From contig JAEUKN010000014.1 of NCBI GenBank assembly GCA_016794305.1, positions 1-36,178 of the forward strand: a DNA stretch of 36,178 bases, in the 5' to 3' direction. The translations under genes were made by a program, and so were the position numbers. Under the pieces are notes generated by a model. It was not told the origin of the DNA, searched no databases, and saw only the letters and a program-made list of their open reading frames with translations. Positions 16,982-24,508 of the stretch are shown in pieces. Position 1 is the first letter of the stretch, and each line of letters opens with the position of its first letter. The stretch comes from Alphaproteobacteria bacterium. GTDB taxonomy: Bacteria; Pseudomonadota; Alphaproteobacteria; Micavibrionales; Micavibrionaceae.

Positions 16982-17650
16982 ATGCGCACTTTATTTCACG
17001 TTTGGCTCCAGCCTCAATCCCGCAAGATTCGCCTGCTTTTATTGGAAAAGGGGCTGGATTTTGATTTGCAGATTGAAAAAACGTGGGAACGTCGTACGGA
17101 TTTCTTAAGCCTTAATCCGGCGGGGGAGGTCCCGGTCCTCATTGATACAAATGGGGCTGTGCTGTCCGGGGCGTATGCCATTTCGGAATATTTAGAGGAA
17201 AGTTACGGCCAACCGGATTTCCTGGGGCGCGATGTGGTGCAGCGCGCGGAAACCAGACGTTTAGTCACTTGGTTTGATATTAAATTTTCCCGTGAAGTAA
17301 GTGATAATCTGGTCGGGGAGAAAATGGTGAAACGCTTGCAGCGTAGCGGAGAGCCGAATGGCCCGGCCATTCGTGCGGGGCTCATTAATATCCATTACCA
17401 CTTGGATTATATTGAATTTTTATTGGAAAAGCGCAATTGGTTGGCGGGCGAAGAATTTTCTCAGGCAGATATGACGGCTGCCGCACAACTCTCAACCGTG
17501 GATTATATTGGTGATGTGCCGTGGGACAAGCATCCGGGGGCGAAAGCATGGTATGCGCGTATCAAATCGCGACCCAGTTTTAAATCGCTTTTGGATGAAC
17601 GCATGCCCGGCCAATATCCTGCTAAGCATTACGCGAATGTGGATTTTTGA
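16982..17650 (+). CDS. Glutathione S-transferase family protein
   Basis: A 222-residue soluble protein with the GST layout. The N-terminal thioredoxin-like domain has the expected order: VWLQPQSRKIRLLLLEKG, then LNPAGEVPVLIDTNGAVLSGAYAISEYL with the cis-proline (VPVL) and glutathione gamma-glutamyl contact. An all-helical C-terminal domain follows (LAGEEFSQADMTAAAQLSTVDY, the conserved capping-box region). The reaction cannot be predicted. The N-terminal catalytic position (Ser/Cys/Tyr) is not obvious; S13 is a candidate. No strong ribosome site precedes the ATG at 16982. It converges on tRNA-Arg, separated by a bidirectional hairpin. Confidence 0.88.
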   Translation: MRTLFHVWLQPQSRKIRLLLLEKGLDFDLQIEKTWERRTDFLSLNPAGEVPVLIDTNGAVLSGAYAISEYLEESYGQPDFLGRDVVQRAETRRLVTWFDIKFSREVSDNLVGEKMVKRLQRSGEPNGPAIRAGLINIHYHLDYIEFLLEKRNWLAGEEFSQADMTAAAQLSTVDYIGDVPWDKHPGAKAWYARIKSRPSFKSLLDERMPGQYPAKHYANVDF

Positions 17651-17664
17651 TGGACATAACTATA

Positions 17665-17715
17665 AAAAATCCGTTCAATAGTATGAATGCTGTTCTATAG
17701 TACAAACCGATTTTT
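17665..17715. terminator. Bidirectional hairpin between the GST gene and tRNA-Arg
   Basis: AAAAATCCGTT (17665-17675) pairs with AACCGATTTTT (17705-17715), with one mismatch. A-runs at one end and T-runs at the other suit termination from both sides. The loop contains two direct repeats, GTTCAATAGTA and GTTCTATAGTA. Confidence 0.5.
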
Positions 17716-17740
17716 AAAAACCTCTGAAACCCTTGTAAAC

Positions 17741-17817
17741 TGGCGATCCCGGCAGGACTTGAACCTGCAACCCTCTGCTTAGAAGGCAGATGCTCTATCC
17801 AATTGAGCTACGGGACC
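17741..17817 (-). tRNA. tRNA-Arg (anticodon TCT)
   Basis: The minus strand gives a complete cloverleaf with the 3' CCA encoded (17743-17741). The acceptor stem is GGTCCCG with CGGGATC (one G-T pair). The D arm has AGCTCAATTGGATAGAGC, the anticodon arm CTGCCTTCTAAGCAG with anticodon TCT, and the T arm GGTTCAAGTCC. It reads AGA codons (and AGG by wobble). The NDUFS4-like gene lies just upstream on the same strand. Confidence 0.96.
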
Positions 17818-17842
17818 GTTGAAAAGGGAAAGCAAGGGAAAA

Positions 17843-18166
17843 CTAGGCTCCTGCCGCGGTGGTGCCGTCTGCTTCGGGCGGCACATATTTAAAATTATCG
17901 ACATAGTTTTTCGGCGTTACGATGCGCTCTTGGCATGGTAAAATTGTATAGGACCAATTTTGCGTACGCGCATACTCCACTGCCTTTTCCAATGTGGGGA
18001 ATTTCAATTTTACCTGATTGCGCGTATCGGCGGAACTGCTCCATCCCATTAAGCTTTCAGGGGTGCGGGCAGAGGTTAAACAATATTCCAGTACCCAATC
18101 CTCAAGCTTGGCGCGGCCTGATTGCATGGTTGATTTGCTGGGGCGATAAATTGTAACATCCATCAT
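17843..18166 (-). CDS. NDUFS4-like accessory subunit of respiratory complex I
   Basis: A 107-residue protein of the 'ETC complex I subunit conserved region' family, the bacterial counterpart of mitochondrial NDUFS4 found in alphaproteobacteria. The family pattern is seen in VTIYRPSKSTMQSGRAKLEDWVL, then GWSSSADTRNQVKLKFPTLEKAVEYA, then YVDNFKY near the end. It supports assembly and stability of NADH:quinone oxidoreductase at the inner membrane. It begins ATG-ATG; either codon could be used, with ACAGGTG as the ribosome site. The nuo operon is not in the window. Confidence 0.93.
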   Translation of the reverse strand: MMDVTIYRPSKSTMQSGRAKLEDWVLEYCLTSARTPESLMGWSSSADTRNQVKLKFPTLEKAVEYARTQNWSYTILPCQERIVTPKNYVDNFKYVPPEADGTTAAGA

Positions 18167-18266
18167 AACACCTGTTGAGTCGAGTCAATTTATTTGTACC
18201 CTATAGAAATTGATAAAAAATTAAAAGCCCAAAGATGATATCAAAAATTGCAGATTGGTGTCTTTT

Positions 18267-18295
18267 TTGATAAGAACGCCTTTACAATATATGCT
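18267..18295 (+). promoter_or_regulatory. Candidate sigma-70 promoter of the SGNH hydrolase gene
   Basis: TTGATA (18267-18272) and TATGCT (18290-18295) with a 17-base spacer. The start would be near 18302, giving a leader of about 26 bases. Confidence 0.5.
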
Positions 18296-18327
18296 GAAAT
18301 ATCTTCACATCACACAGAAACACTGAA

Positions 18328-18951
18328 ATGTCATATAAATCCATAGCAGTTTTAGGCGACTCAATTTCCAATGGTTACTTTGACCATCCTTTCGGCGGAT
18401 GGGTACAGCGATTAACCACAAAATTATCGCTTCTTCGGCCTCATGACATTGGGATGATGAATTTTTCTGTCTCCGGTGACCGAATTTGCGATATGTATCA
18501 CCGATTTTGTATGAATATTATATCCAGCAACCCGGACAGTCTTCTGATTGCGGCCACGGCCAATGATGTGATCCGTTTTCATAGTCCAGAGAATGGATTT
18601 AGCCTGTCCTTGGGAACCAGCGAAGAATATTGGGCGAGGCTACTCGAAATTGCAACCAAAATTGTACCACAAATTTTTATCTTTACAGTCCCACCGGTTG
18701 ATGAGAGCCGTAACCCGCTGATAGGTATTTTTGATTGGAAATATTATAATTTGAACCGTGATATTGAGATTTATAACGACCTAATACAATCGATTGCGCA
18801 TCGCTGCAATATTCCGGTTCTGAATTTTTATGATATTTGCCATGGTTCGCCTATATGGGGCGAGATGCTCTATGATGGGAGCCATCCGAATGCTGCGGGT
18901 CACGAGTTTTTGGCGGAGGCAGCCTATGATTGGCTGGTTCCTCAAATATAA
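18328..18951 (+). CDS. SGNH/GDSL-family hydrolase
   Basis: A 207-residue esterase-like enzyme. All four SGNH blocks are present: GDSIS with the nucleophile S12, the oxyanion glycine G50 in FSVSGDR, N79 in ATANDV, and D183-x-x-H186 in YDGSHPNAAGH. It has no signal peptide, so it is probably cytoplasmic. The substrate (ester, thioester, acyl chain) is unknown. It has no Shine-Dalgarno sequence at the ATG and is AT-richer than most of the window. It stands alone between the divergent NDUFS4-like gene and greA, with a hairpin repeat after its stop. Confidence 0.9.
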   Translation: MSYKSIAVLGDSISNGYFDHPFGGWVQRLTTKLSLLRPHDIGMMNFSVSGDRICDMYHRFCMNIISSNPDSLLIAATANDVIRFHSPENGFSLSLGTSEEYWARLLEIATKIVPQIFIFTVPPVDESRNPLIGIFDWKYYNLNRDIEIYNDLIQSIAHRCNIPVLNFYDICHGSPIWGEMLYDGSHPNAAGHEFLAEAAYDWLVPQI

Positions 18952-19001
18952 AAACAAGCTTAAACACAGTTTATTATCGTTGCCAAATTGTGCAGAATTC
19001 G

Positions 19002-19209
19002 GAGCATTTTGCAATTAAGTGGAAGCCGGTTAATCGCAACAAAATGCGACAAAACAAATACTTAGACCATTTTTTTTGGTTCTATACTTGGACTACTGAA
19101 TTGCCGGCTAGGAACAAGCGACGCAGCGCAGGGATTCTACGTAAGGAGCTTGTTGACAACGTCCGGGAGTTCAGTAGTCCAAGTATACTTAAACCGAAAA
19201 TGGTCTAGA
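19002..19209. repeat. Double-hairpin intergenic repeat, long copy with extended stem
   Basis: This is the same unit as at 16807-16910: GCATTTTGCAATTAA hairpin, spacer GACAAAACAAATA, then TAGACCATTTT ... AAAATGGTCTA. Here the second hairpin continues inward with a perfect inner stem, TATACTTGGACTACTGAA / TTCAGTAGTCCAAGTATA. A head of about 75 bases follows, in which ACAAGC and GCTTGT pair. The whole can fold into one long cruciform-like arm. Its right edge supplies the TAG stop codon of greA (19205-19207) and would end that transcript. Confidence 0.82.
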
Positions 19210-19678
19210 CATACATGACCATTAAAATTTCGTAGTGGCGGCGGCCCTTGGGGGTTTGAACCTCTACACTATCGCCCACGGATTTGCCAATAAGGGCGCG
19301 GGCAATCGGTGCGGTGATCGAGATTTTCCCCTCATCCGCATTGGATTCATAGGCCCCCACGATCTGGAACTTGAGCTCCTCGTCATCTTCCTCATCCACA
19401 ATCACGACGGTGGCGCCGAATTTAACACTGTCGCCCGAAAGGGTGGTTGGGTTAATGACCTGGGCTACGGAAAGAGCCGCCTCAAGCTCCTGAATACGGC
19501 CTTCGATAAAGCTTTGCCGTTCGCGGGCTGCGTGATATTCGGCATTTTCGGATAAATCGCCATGCTCACGGGCTTCGGCGATTGCCTGAATCACCGCCGG
19601 ACGTTCAACGGATTTGAGGTTTTTGAGCTCTTGCTCTAACCGCTCAAAGCCAATATGTGTCATCGGAACCTTGTTCAT
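19205..19678 (-). CDS. greA: Transcription elongation factor GreA
   Basis: GreA rescues backtracked RNA polymerase by stimulating RNA cleavage. At 157 residues it has the two family parts. An N-terminal coiled coil (about 1-75) contains [21 protein letters not shown], including the acidic tip. The C-terminal FKBP-like domain has [20 protein letters not shown]. The start is the ATG at 19678 ([18 protein letters not shown]), preceded by AGGATAGGAC. A 26-codon in-frame extension upstream is rejected because it runs through a terminator hairpin. The stop codon is the first triplet of a hairpin repeat. In related genomes greA often follows carB; here it stands alone with its own promoter. Confidence 0.96.
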   Translation of the reverse strand: MNKVPMTHIGFERLEQELKNLKSVERPAVIQAIAEAREHGDLSENAEYHAARERQSFIEGRIQELEAALSVAQVINPTTLSGDSVKFGATVVIVDEEDDEELKFQIVGAYESNADEGKISITAPIARALIGKSVGDSVEVQTPKGRRHYEILMVMYV

Positions 19679-19720
19679 AATATTTGTCCTATCCTGCATG
19701 ATCAGCATGCAATCTTTTAA

Positions 19721-19747
19721 AAAAATAACCCGCCTATGCGCGGCGGG
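19721..19747 (-). terminator. Intrinsic terminator in the greA leader
   Basis: On the minus strand CCCGCC-gcgcata-GGCGGG (19747-19729) is followed directly by TTATTTTTTT (19728-19719), a textbook intrinsic terminator. It lies about 12 bases after the predicted start of greA transcription and 40-50 bases before the greA ATG, with no upstream gene on this strand to terminate. It is therefore best read as an attenuator. Confidence 0.78.
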
Positions 19748-19765
19748 GATAAACATGATGGATGT

Positions 19766-19794
19766 AATCTATATCGTTTCCGCCTGTGCGTCAA
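19766..19794 (-). promoter_or_regulatory. greA: Sigma-70 promoter of greA
   Basis: TTGACG (19794-19789) and TAGATT (19771-19766) are separated by exactly 17 bases on the minus strand. Both boxes are close to consensus. Transcription would start near 19759, just ahead of the terminator hairpin at 19747. Confidence 0.75.
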
Positions 19795-19916
19795 TCTTTA
19801 GGGCTTGTTTATAATCTCAATGCGGGGAAGAATTTTTTGTCGCAGGTGGCTGGCGAAATCGAATGGTCGGGGGTATAATCGCGGGAATGCAATATCGTTT
19901 GGCATAGTTGATACCC

Positions 19917-20387
19917 ATGTTCTTTATCATGAAATTGATCTTTGGCGCGGTGATCATCGGCTTAACGGTGGTCATCCATGCCGTGGTGTGTGATTGCACG
20001 CTTCGAATCGTGGATAAAAAAGGGGAGGAGGGCGCGCGCAGGCTCGGGCAACTGCGCACTATTCTTACCCTGATTACGGCGGTGTTTTTCATCGGCTCGG
20101 CGATCATGGCGGATATTTGGCTTTGGAGTTTTGCGTTTGCCTATCTGGACCCGCAAAACGTGAAAAACACCGAAGATTCGCTTTATTTTGCCACCGTTAC
20201 CTTTACCACTGTCGGTTATGGCGATATTGTCTTAAGCGAGAAATGGCGCATTCTGGCGGGGACGTGCGCGATTAACGGGATGATTATTTTTGGATGGAGT
20301 ACTGCTTTTATATTTGAAATTATGGCGAAATTATATCAAAGTGGGCGCATCTACGGCAAAAAATCAGCACATAAGGAAACGCCATGA
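19917..20387 (+). CDS. Two-pore-helix type potassium channel (ion channel family)
   Basis: A 156-residue membrane protein with the K+ selectivity filter TTVGYGD in a pore loop ([14 protein letters not shown]) between hydrophobic segments. A first helix lies near residues 5-25, a second near 45-70, the pore near 90-105 and the last helix near 113-135. It has no regulatory RCK domain and only a short basic tail, so gating is not evident. The start is taken at the ATG at 19917; a TTG three codons earlier and the ATG at 19929 are alternatives, none with a good ribosome site. Its stop overlaps the dapD start by four bases, so it is co-translated with dapD. Confidence 0.85.
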   Translation: MFFIMKLIFGAVIIGLTVVIHAVVCDCTLRIVDKKGEEGARRLGQLRTILTLITAVFFIGSAIMADIWLWSFAFAYLDPQNVKNTEDSLYFATVTFTTVGYGDIVLSEKWRILAGTCAINGMIIFGWSTAFIFEIMAKLYQSGRIYGKKSAHKETP

Positions 20388-21247
20388 CCCAAAATATAAA
20401 CGCACATGCCACAGTTTCAGACGATTTGAATTTGGATGAGTTGAAATCCGTTATTGATCAAGCGTGGGAGGGACGGGATCAGGTCAATGTCCATGGCCCC
20501 CAGGACGTGTTTCAGGCGGTGGAGCGGGCCATCCATCTTCTTGATCGCGGAGAGGTCAGAATCGCCGAAAAAACCGCGCGCGGGTGGGTGGTGAATGACT
20601 GGCTTAAAAAGGCGGTTTTGCTGTCCTTTCGTCTTCATCCCAACCGCATGATGGTGGGCACGGATATTGGGATGCAATGGTGGGATAAGGTGCCGCTGAA
20701 GACCGCGCATTGGGGCGTGGGGGAGTTTGGCCAGGCAGGATTTCGTGCGGTTCCCGGCTCAGTTGTGCGGCGCGGGGCCTATGTTGCACCCAATGTGGTG
20801 ATGATGCCGTCTTTTGTGAATATCGGGGCCTATGTCGGGGAGGGAACCATGGTTGATACCTGGGCCACGATCGGATCATGCGCGCAGGTAGGCAAGAACT
20901 GTCATATTTCCGGCGGTGTCGGGATTGGCGGGGTGTTAGAGCCGCTGCAATCCGCCCCCGTGATTATTGAGGATCACGTGTTTATCGGCGCACGTTCAGA
21001 AGTCGCCGAAGGCGTGATTGTGGAGGAAGGCGCGGTGATCAGCATGGGCGTATTCTTGGGCGCGTCAACCAAAATCATCAACCGTGATACGGGCGAAATT
21101 TTTAAGGGCCGCGTGCCGGCTTATTCCGTTGTGGTGCCGGGGACTTTGCCGGGTGAAAAAGCCAATTTGGCCTGCGCCGTGATTGTGAAACAGGTGGACG
21201 CCACCACGCGCAGCAAAACCTCAATCAATGATTTGCTGCGGGATTAA
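20384..21247 (+). CDS. dapD: 2,3,4,5-tetrahydropyridine-2,6-dicarboxylate N-succinyltransferase
   Basis: DapD succinylates tetrahydrodipicolinate in the lysine/diaminopimelate pathway, needed for lysine and peptidoglycan. The 287 residues fit the family. An N-terminal helical part is followed by a left-handed beta-helix built of hexapeptide repeats (about 105-225: [17 protein letters not shown], then [21 protein letters not shown], then [21 protein letters not shown]). The start overlaps the end of the channel gene (ATGA). It is followed by dapE after 48 bases, so successive succinylation and desuccinylation steps are encoded together. Confidence 0.97.
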   Translation: MTQNINAHATVSDDLNLDELKSVIDQAWEGRDQVNVHGPQDVFQAVERAIHLLDRGEVRIAEKTARGWVVNDWLKKAVLLSFRLHPNRMMVGTDIGMQWWDKVPLKTAHWGVGEFGQAGFRAVPGSVVRRGAYVAPNVVMMPSFVNIGAYVGEGTMVDTWATIGSCAQVGKNCHISGGVGIGGVLEPLQSAPVIIEDHVFIGARSEVAEGVIVEEGAVISMGVFLGASTKIINRDTGEIFKGRVPAYSVVVPGTLPGEKANLACAVIVKQVDATTRSKTSINDLLRD

Positions 21248-21256
21248 GGCGGGGGC

Positions 21257-21292
21257 AAGTGGGCTTACGAGTGAGCTTACAAGTGGGCTTAG
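21257..21292 (+). repeat. Three 12-base tandem repeats before dapE
   Basis: AAGTGGGCTTAC, GAGTGAGCTTAC and AAGTGGGCTTAG follow each other head to tail and end four bases before the dapE ATG. They replace a normal Shine-Dalgarno region, and copy number changes would alter the dapD-dapE spacing. Confidence 0.75.
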
Positions 21293-21295
21293 TTT

Positions 21296-22531
21296 ATGGC
21301 GATTGATCCTGTCCTTCTGACTCAAGAATTGGTGCGCTGCCCCAGTGTTACCCCCGTGGATGCGGGCGCGCAGGCGGTGATGACGGCCGCATTGGAACAG
21401 ATGAATTTCACCGTTCATCGCCTGATTTTCGGAACCGAGACCCCAAACCCGGTTCATAATTTCTTTGCGCATTTGAGCCGTCAAGGCAGCACGGTTTTAA
21501 ACTCTGCCGCTCATTCTTCTCCCCTTGCTGACTCTTCGATAAATGGTGAAGAAGGCGCAGCAAAAATAGGTCCGCGCCTGTGTTTTATGGGGCATACGGA
21601 TGTGGTGCCCACGGGCCGTTTGTCGGATTGGACCACCCCGCCCTTTGATGCCGCCATTGAGGGCGACAGATTGATTGGCCGCGGCAGCGCAGATATGAAG
21701 GGGGCCAATGCGGCCTTTGTTGCGGCGGTGTCGCGTTTTTTGCTGCGCTATCCCGATTGGAACGGCACGATTAGTTTGGCAATCACGGGAGATGAGGAAG
21801 GGGTGGCCGCCCACGGCACCGTGAAAATTGTGGAATGGATGCGCGATCATGATCACATCCCCGATGCGGCCCTGGTGGGGGAGCCAAGCAATCCGCAATT
21901 TATGGGCCAAATTGTGCGGGTGGGGCGGCGCGGATCATGGTGCGGAAAGTTGATTGTGGAAGGGAAACAGGGGCATTCCGCCTACCCTGAATTGGCCGAT
22001 AATCCGGCGCATAAAATTGTAACTTTGCTGCACCAATTGCTGCAGCAAAAATTTGATAACGGGACCGAATTTTTTAAACCGAGTGACGTGGTGGTGACCT
22101 CGATTGATATCGGGAATGAAGCCACAAACGTGATCCCGGCGCGCGCGCAAGCATTGATCAATATCCGATTTAACGATCATTGGACGGGCCCAAGTCTTGA
22201 GCAGCATGTGCGCAGCATTTTTGATGAAACAAAAATTCCCTATGAACTCTATGGTTGGTGCAATGCCGAAAGTTTCATGACCAATGATGCCATGTGGCGA
22301 AAATTGGTGGCCGATGCGGTTCAGGAAGTTTCCCAAATTCGCCCGGTCTTTGATACGGGCGGCGGCACATCGGATGCGCGGTTTATCGCGCCGTATTGCC
22401 CGGTGGTGGAATATGGGTTGATCAATGCCACGATTCACCAGATTAATGAATGCGTTTTCCTCAATGACTTGGAAACCTTGACCCAAACCTATTTCGTGAT
22501 TTTGAAAAAATTTTTTTCTGTGGGCGATTGA
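21296..22531 (+). CDS. dapE: Succinyl-diaminopimelate desuccinylase
   Basis: A dinuclear zinc amidohydrolase of the M20 family that releases L,L-diaminopimelate. Metal and catalytic residues are visible: H100 in FMGHTDVVPTG, D133 in GRGSADMKG and the pair E167/E168 in GDEEGVAAHGT. A later block is VFDTGGGTSDARFI. At 411 residues it is about 30 longer than usual. The excess is a low-complexity segment (about 63-92, rich in Ser, Ala and Gly) between the first strands and the HTD motif. The ATG at 21296 has no Shine-Dalgarno sequence; three 12-base repeats precede it. The stop is 79 bases before the protease gene. Confidence 0.96.
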   Translation: MAIDPVLLTQELVRCPSVTPVDAGAQAVMTAALEQMNFTVHRLIFGTETPNPVHNFFAHLSRQGSTVLNSAAHSSPLADSSINGEEGAAKIGPRLCFMGHTDVVPTGRLSDWTTPPFDAAIEGDRLIGRGSADMKGANAAFVAAVSRFLLRYPDWNGTISLAITGDEEGVAAHGTVKIVEWMRDHDHIPDAALVGEPSNPQFMGQIVRVGRRGSWCGKLIVEGKQGHSAYPELADNPAHKIVTLLHQLLQQKFDNGTEFFKPSDVVVTSIDIGNEATNVIPARAQALINIRFNDHWTGPSLEQHVRSIFDETKIPYELYGWCNAESFMTNDAMWRKLVADAVQEVSQIRPVFDTGGGTSDARFIAPYCPVVEYGLINATIHQINECVFLNDLETLTQTYFVILKKFFSVGD

Positions 22532-22610
22532 CCGATTACTCATTTATCCATAAATTACATTTCTATCTTGAGCTAAAATGTGCTTAACTAGAGTGAATGG
22601 CAGGATTCCC

Positions 22611-24449
22611 ATGAAAACCAACGATCACACTACCCTTCAAAAACGCAAAACTCAAACTTGCGGCTCTGCACGCCACCCTACGTTTTGGGGCACGTGTTTA
22701 ACCGCTTGTTTGGTACTGGGTGCGGGAGTTACGATCTCGTTGGGCGGATCACTCGCGGCCCATGCGGGATTGTTTGAAAAGAAAGATGCGCCCGCAACCG
22801 CTGAAGCCAAAAGCGATACGCTGAGTGAAAAAAACATACCGGGCGGAGCATTGGACTCAAATGCGGCCTCAAATACGGCTTCATCTTCAAACGCATCTGC
22901 CGCCCCGCTTGCCAATGGCGCGCCGCGCAGCTTTGCGGATATCTCTGAAAAACTTTTGCCCGCAGTGGTGAATGTCTCGGCTTCGGTGAAGGCCACGACC
23001 CAGACAATGGGCGATATGCCTGAAATTCCACAATTCCCCGAAGGCTCTCCCTTTAATGATTTTTTCAAGGATTTTATGGAGCGTAATTACGGCCAGGGGC
23101 AGGAGATGATGCCCTCCACCTCTTTGGGCTCGGGGTTTATAATTGATGCCGCAAAGGGATTGGTCGTCACCAACAATCACGTGGTCAAGGATGCCGATGA
23201 AATCAAGGTCATTTTAAATGATGACACAACACTTGATGCCAAACTGGTCGGGACCGATGATAAAACCGATTTGGCGGTGCTGAAAATTGATGCCGCAAAA
23301 CATAAATTATCTGCTGTCTCGTTTGGCGATAGTGATGTGATGCGCGTGGGGGATTGGGTGTTGGCGATTGGCAATCCTTTCGGGCTCGGCGGGACGGTTA
23401 CGGCCGGCATTATTTCCGCCCGTCAACGCGATATTCACTCCGGCCCCTATGATGATTTTATTCAAACCGATGCCTCGATCAATCGCGGCAATTCGGGTGG
23501 GCCGATGTTCAATTTGCGCGGCGATGTGATTGGCATTAACACGGCGATTTTTTCACCATCCGGCGGATCAGTTGGAATCGGGTTTGCGATTCCTTCTAAT
23601 CTCGCGAAACCGGTGGTTGATCAAATTGTGCAATATGGCCGCACCAAACGCGGATGGTTGGGCATTAAAATTCAAACCGTGACCCAGGAAATTGCCGATA
23701 GCATGAACCTGAAATCCACGGGCGGCGCGTTGGTCGCGAGCATTACGCCGGACGGCCCAGCCGATCGTGCAAAATTGATGCAGGGTGATGTCATCACCGA
23801 ATTTAACGGCAAAAAATTAACCTCGATGCGCGGGCTGCCCCGCATGGTCGCTGAAACTCCCGTGGGGCAATCCGTACCGGTCAAAATTATCCGCAATGGA
23901 GAGGAATTGACCCTGAATGTCGTGGTGGGAGAGTTGGAAAAGGCGGAGCAATCGGGCGCGGTTAAAAATGCGCAAAATGATGAAAAATCCGGGCCGTCCA
24001 AATCCATGCAACTGGACGGGTTGGGCGTATTTGTGAATGACCTGTCCAATCAATTGCGCGAAACCTATGAAATTCCCGAAGATAGTCGCGGCATTGTCGT
24101 CACCAAAATCATTCCCAATTCCGACGCCGCGCAAAAAGGCATGAGTGCAGGCGATGTGATTATTGAGATTAATCAACATGCGGTGACCTCAGTGGCACAG
24201 GCCAATGCGCTTCTGAAATCCAACCGTGATCCGCGCCAGATCGCGTTATTATTGGTTGACCATCAGGGCCAGGGCGATGTGCGCTTTGTGGCGTTGCGAT
24301 TGCATGACCCCAAAGCCATTCAAAAAACTAAAATGAAATCGGATCGAGCAGAGCCACCAAAGGACTCAACGGACCCTGCCCTTGAAGCCCCTGATGAAAA
24401 TGGGGAAGGGGATGGAGCCGAGCGCGACACTCCACAAATCATTCAGTAA
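22611..24449 (+). CDS. Periplasmic serine protease, Do/DegP-DegQ family
   Basis: A 612-residue HtrA-type protease for envelope protein quality control. It has a long N-terminal region with a hydrophobic export segment (about 27-52, ending AAHAG) and an Ala/Ser-rich linker. The trypsin-like domain carries the triad H190 (TNNHVV), D220 (DKTDLAVL) and S295 (GNSGGP). Two PDZ domains follow (about 345-430 and 480-580), then an acidic tail. The start at 22611 is chosen for the AGGA element upstream; an 11-codon extension lacks one. Whether it should be called DegP, DegQ or MucD cannot be decided from sequence alone. Confidence 0.94.
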   Translation: MKTNDHTTLQKRKTQTCGSARHPTFWGTCLTACLVLGAGVTISLGGSLAAHAGLFEKKDAPATAEAKSDTLSEKNIPGGALDSNAASNTASSSNASAAPLANGAPRSFADISEKLLPAVVNVSASVKATTQTMGDMPEIPQFPEGSPFNDFFKDFMERNYGQGQEMMPSTSLGSGFIIDAAKGLVVTNNHVVKDADEIKVILNDDTTLDAKLVGTDDKTDLAVLKIDAAKHKLSAVSFGDSDVMRVGDWVLAIGNPFGLGGTVTAGIISARQRDIHSGPYDDFIQTDASINRGNSGGPMFNLRGDVIGINTAIFSPSGGSVGIGFAIPSNLAKPVVDQIVQYGRTKRGWLGIKIQTVTQEIADSMNLKSTGGALVASITPDGPADRAKLMQGDVITEFNGKKLTSMRGLPRMVAETPVGQSVPVKIIRNGEELTLNVVVGELEKAEQSGAVKNAQNDEKSGPSKSMQLDGLGVFVNDLSNQLRETYEIPEDSRGIVVTKIIPNSDAAQKGMSAGDVIIEINQHAVTSVAQANALLKSNRDPRQIALLLVDHQGQGDVRFVALRLHDPKAIQKTKMKSDRAEPPKDSTDPALEAPDENGEGDGAERDTPQIIQ

Positions 24450-24467
24450 TTGGTTTTGCCGCGCCCG

Positions 24468-24508
24468 ATGAGTGAGAGAGTTTATGAGCGAGTTTGTTTA
24501 TGAGTGAG
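24468..24508 (+). repeat. 16-base tandem repeat carrying three start codons before miaA
   Basis: ATGAGTGAGAGAGTTT, ATGAGCGAGTTTGTTT and ATGAGTGAG stand head to tail. Each begins with ATGAG and they lie 16 bases apart, so each is in a different frame. The first two give tiny peptides of 11 and 7 codons ending close to the third, which is the miaA start. Confidence 0.65.

Noticed and set aside
19679..19756. 26-codon N-terminal extension of greA
   Set aside because: It is in frame, but it runs through an intrinsic terminator hairpin, has no ribosome site and no counterpart in the GreA family. The ATG at 19678 has AGGATAGGAC upstream.
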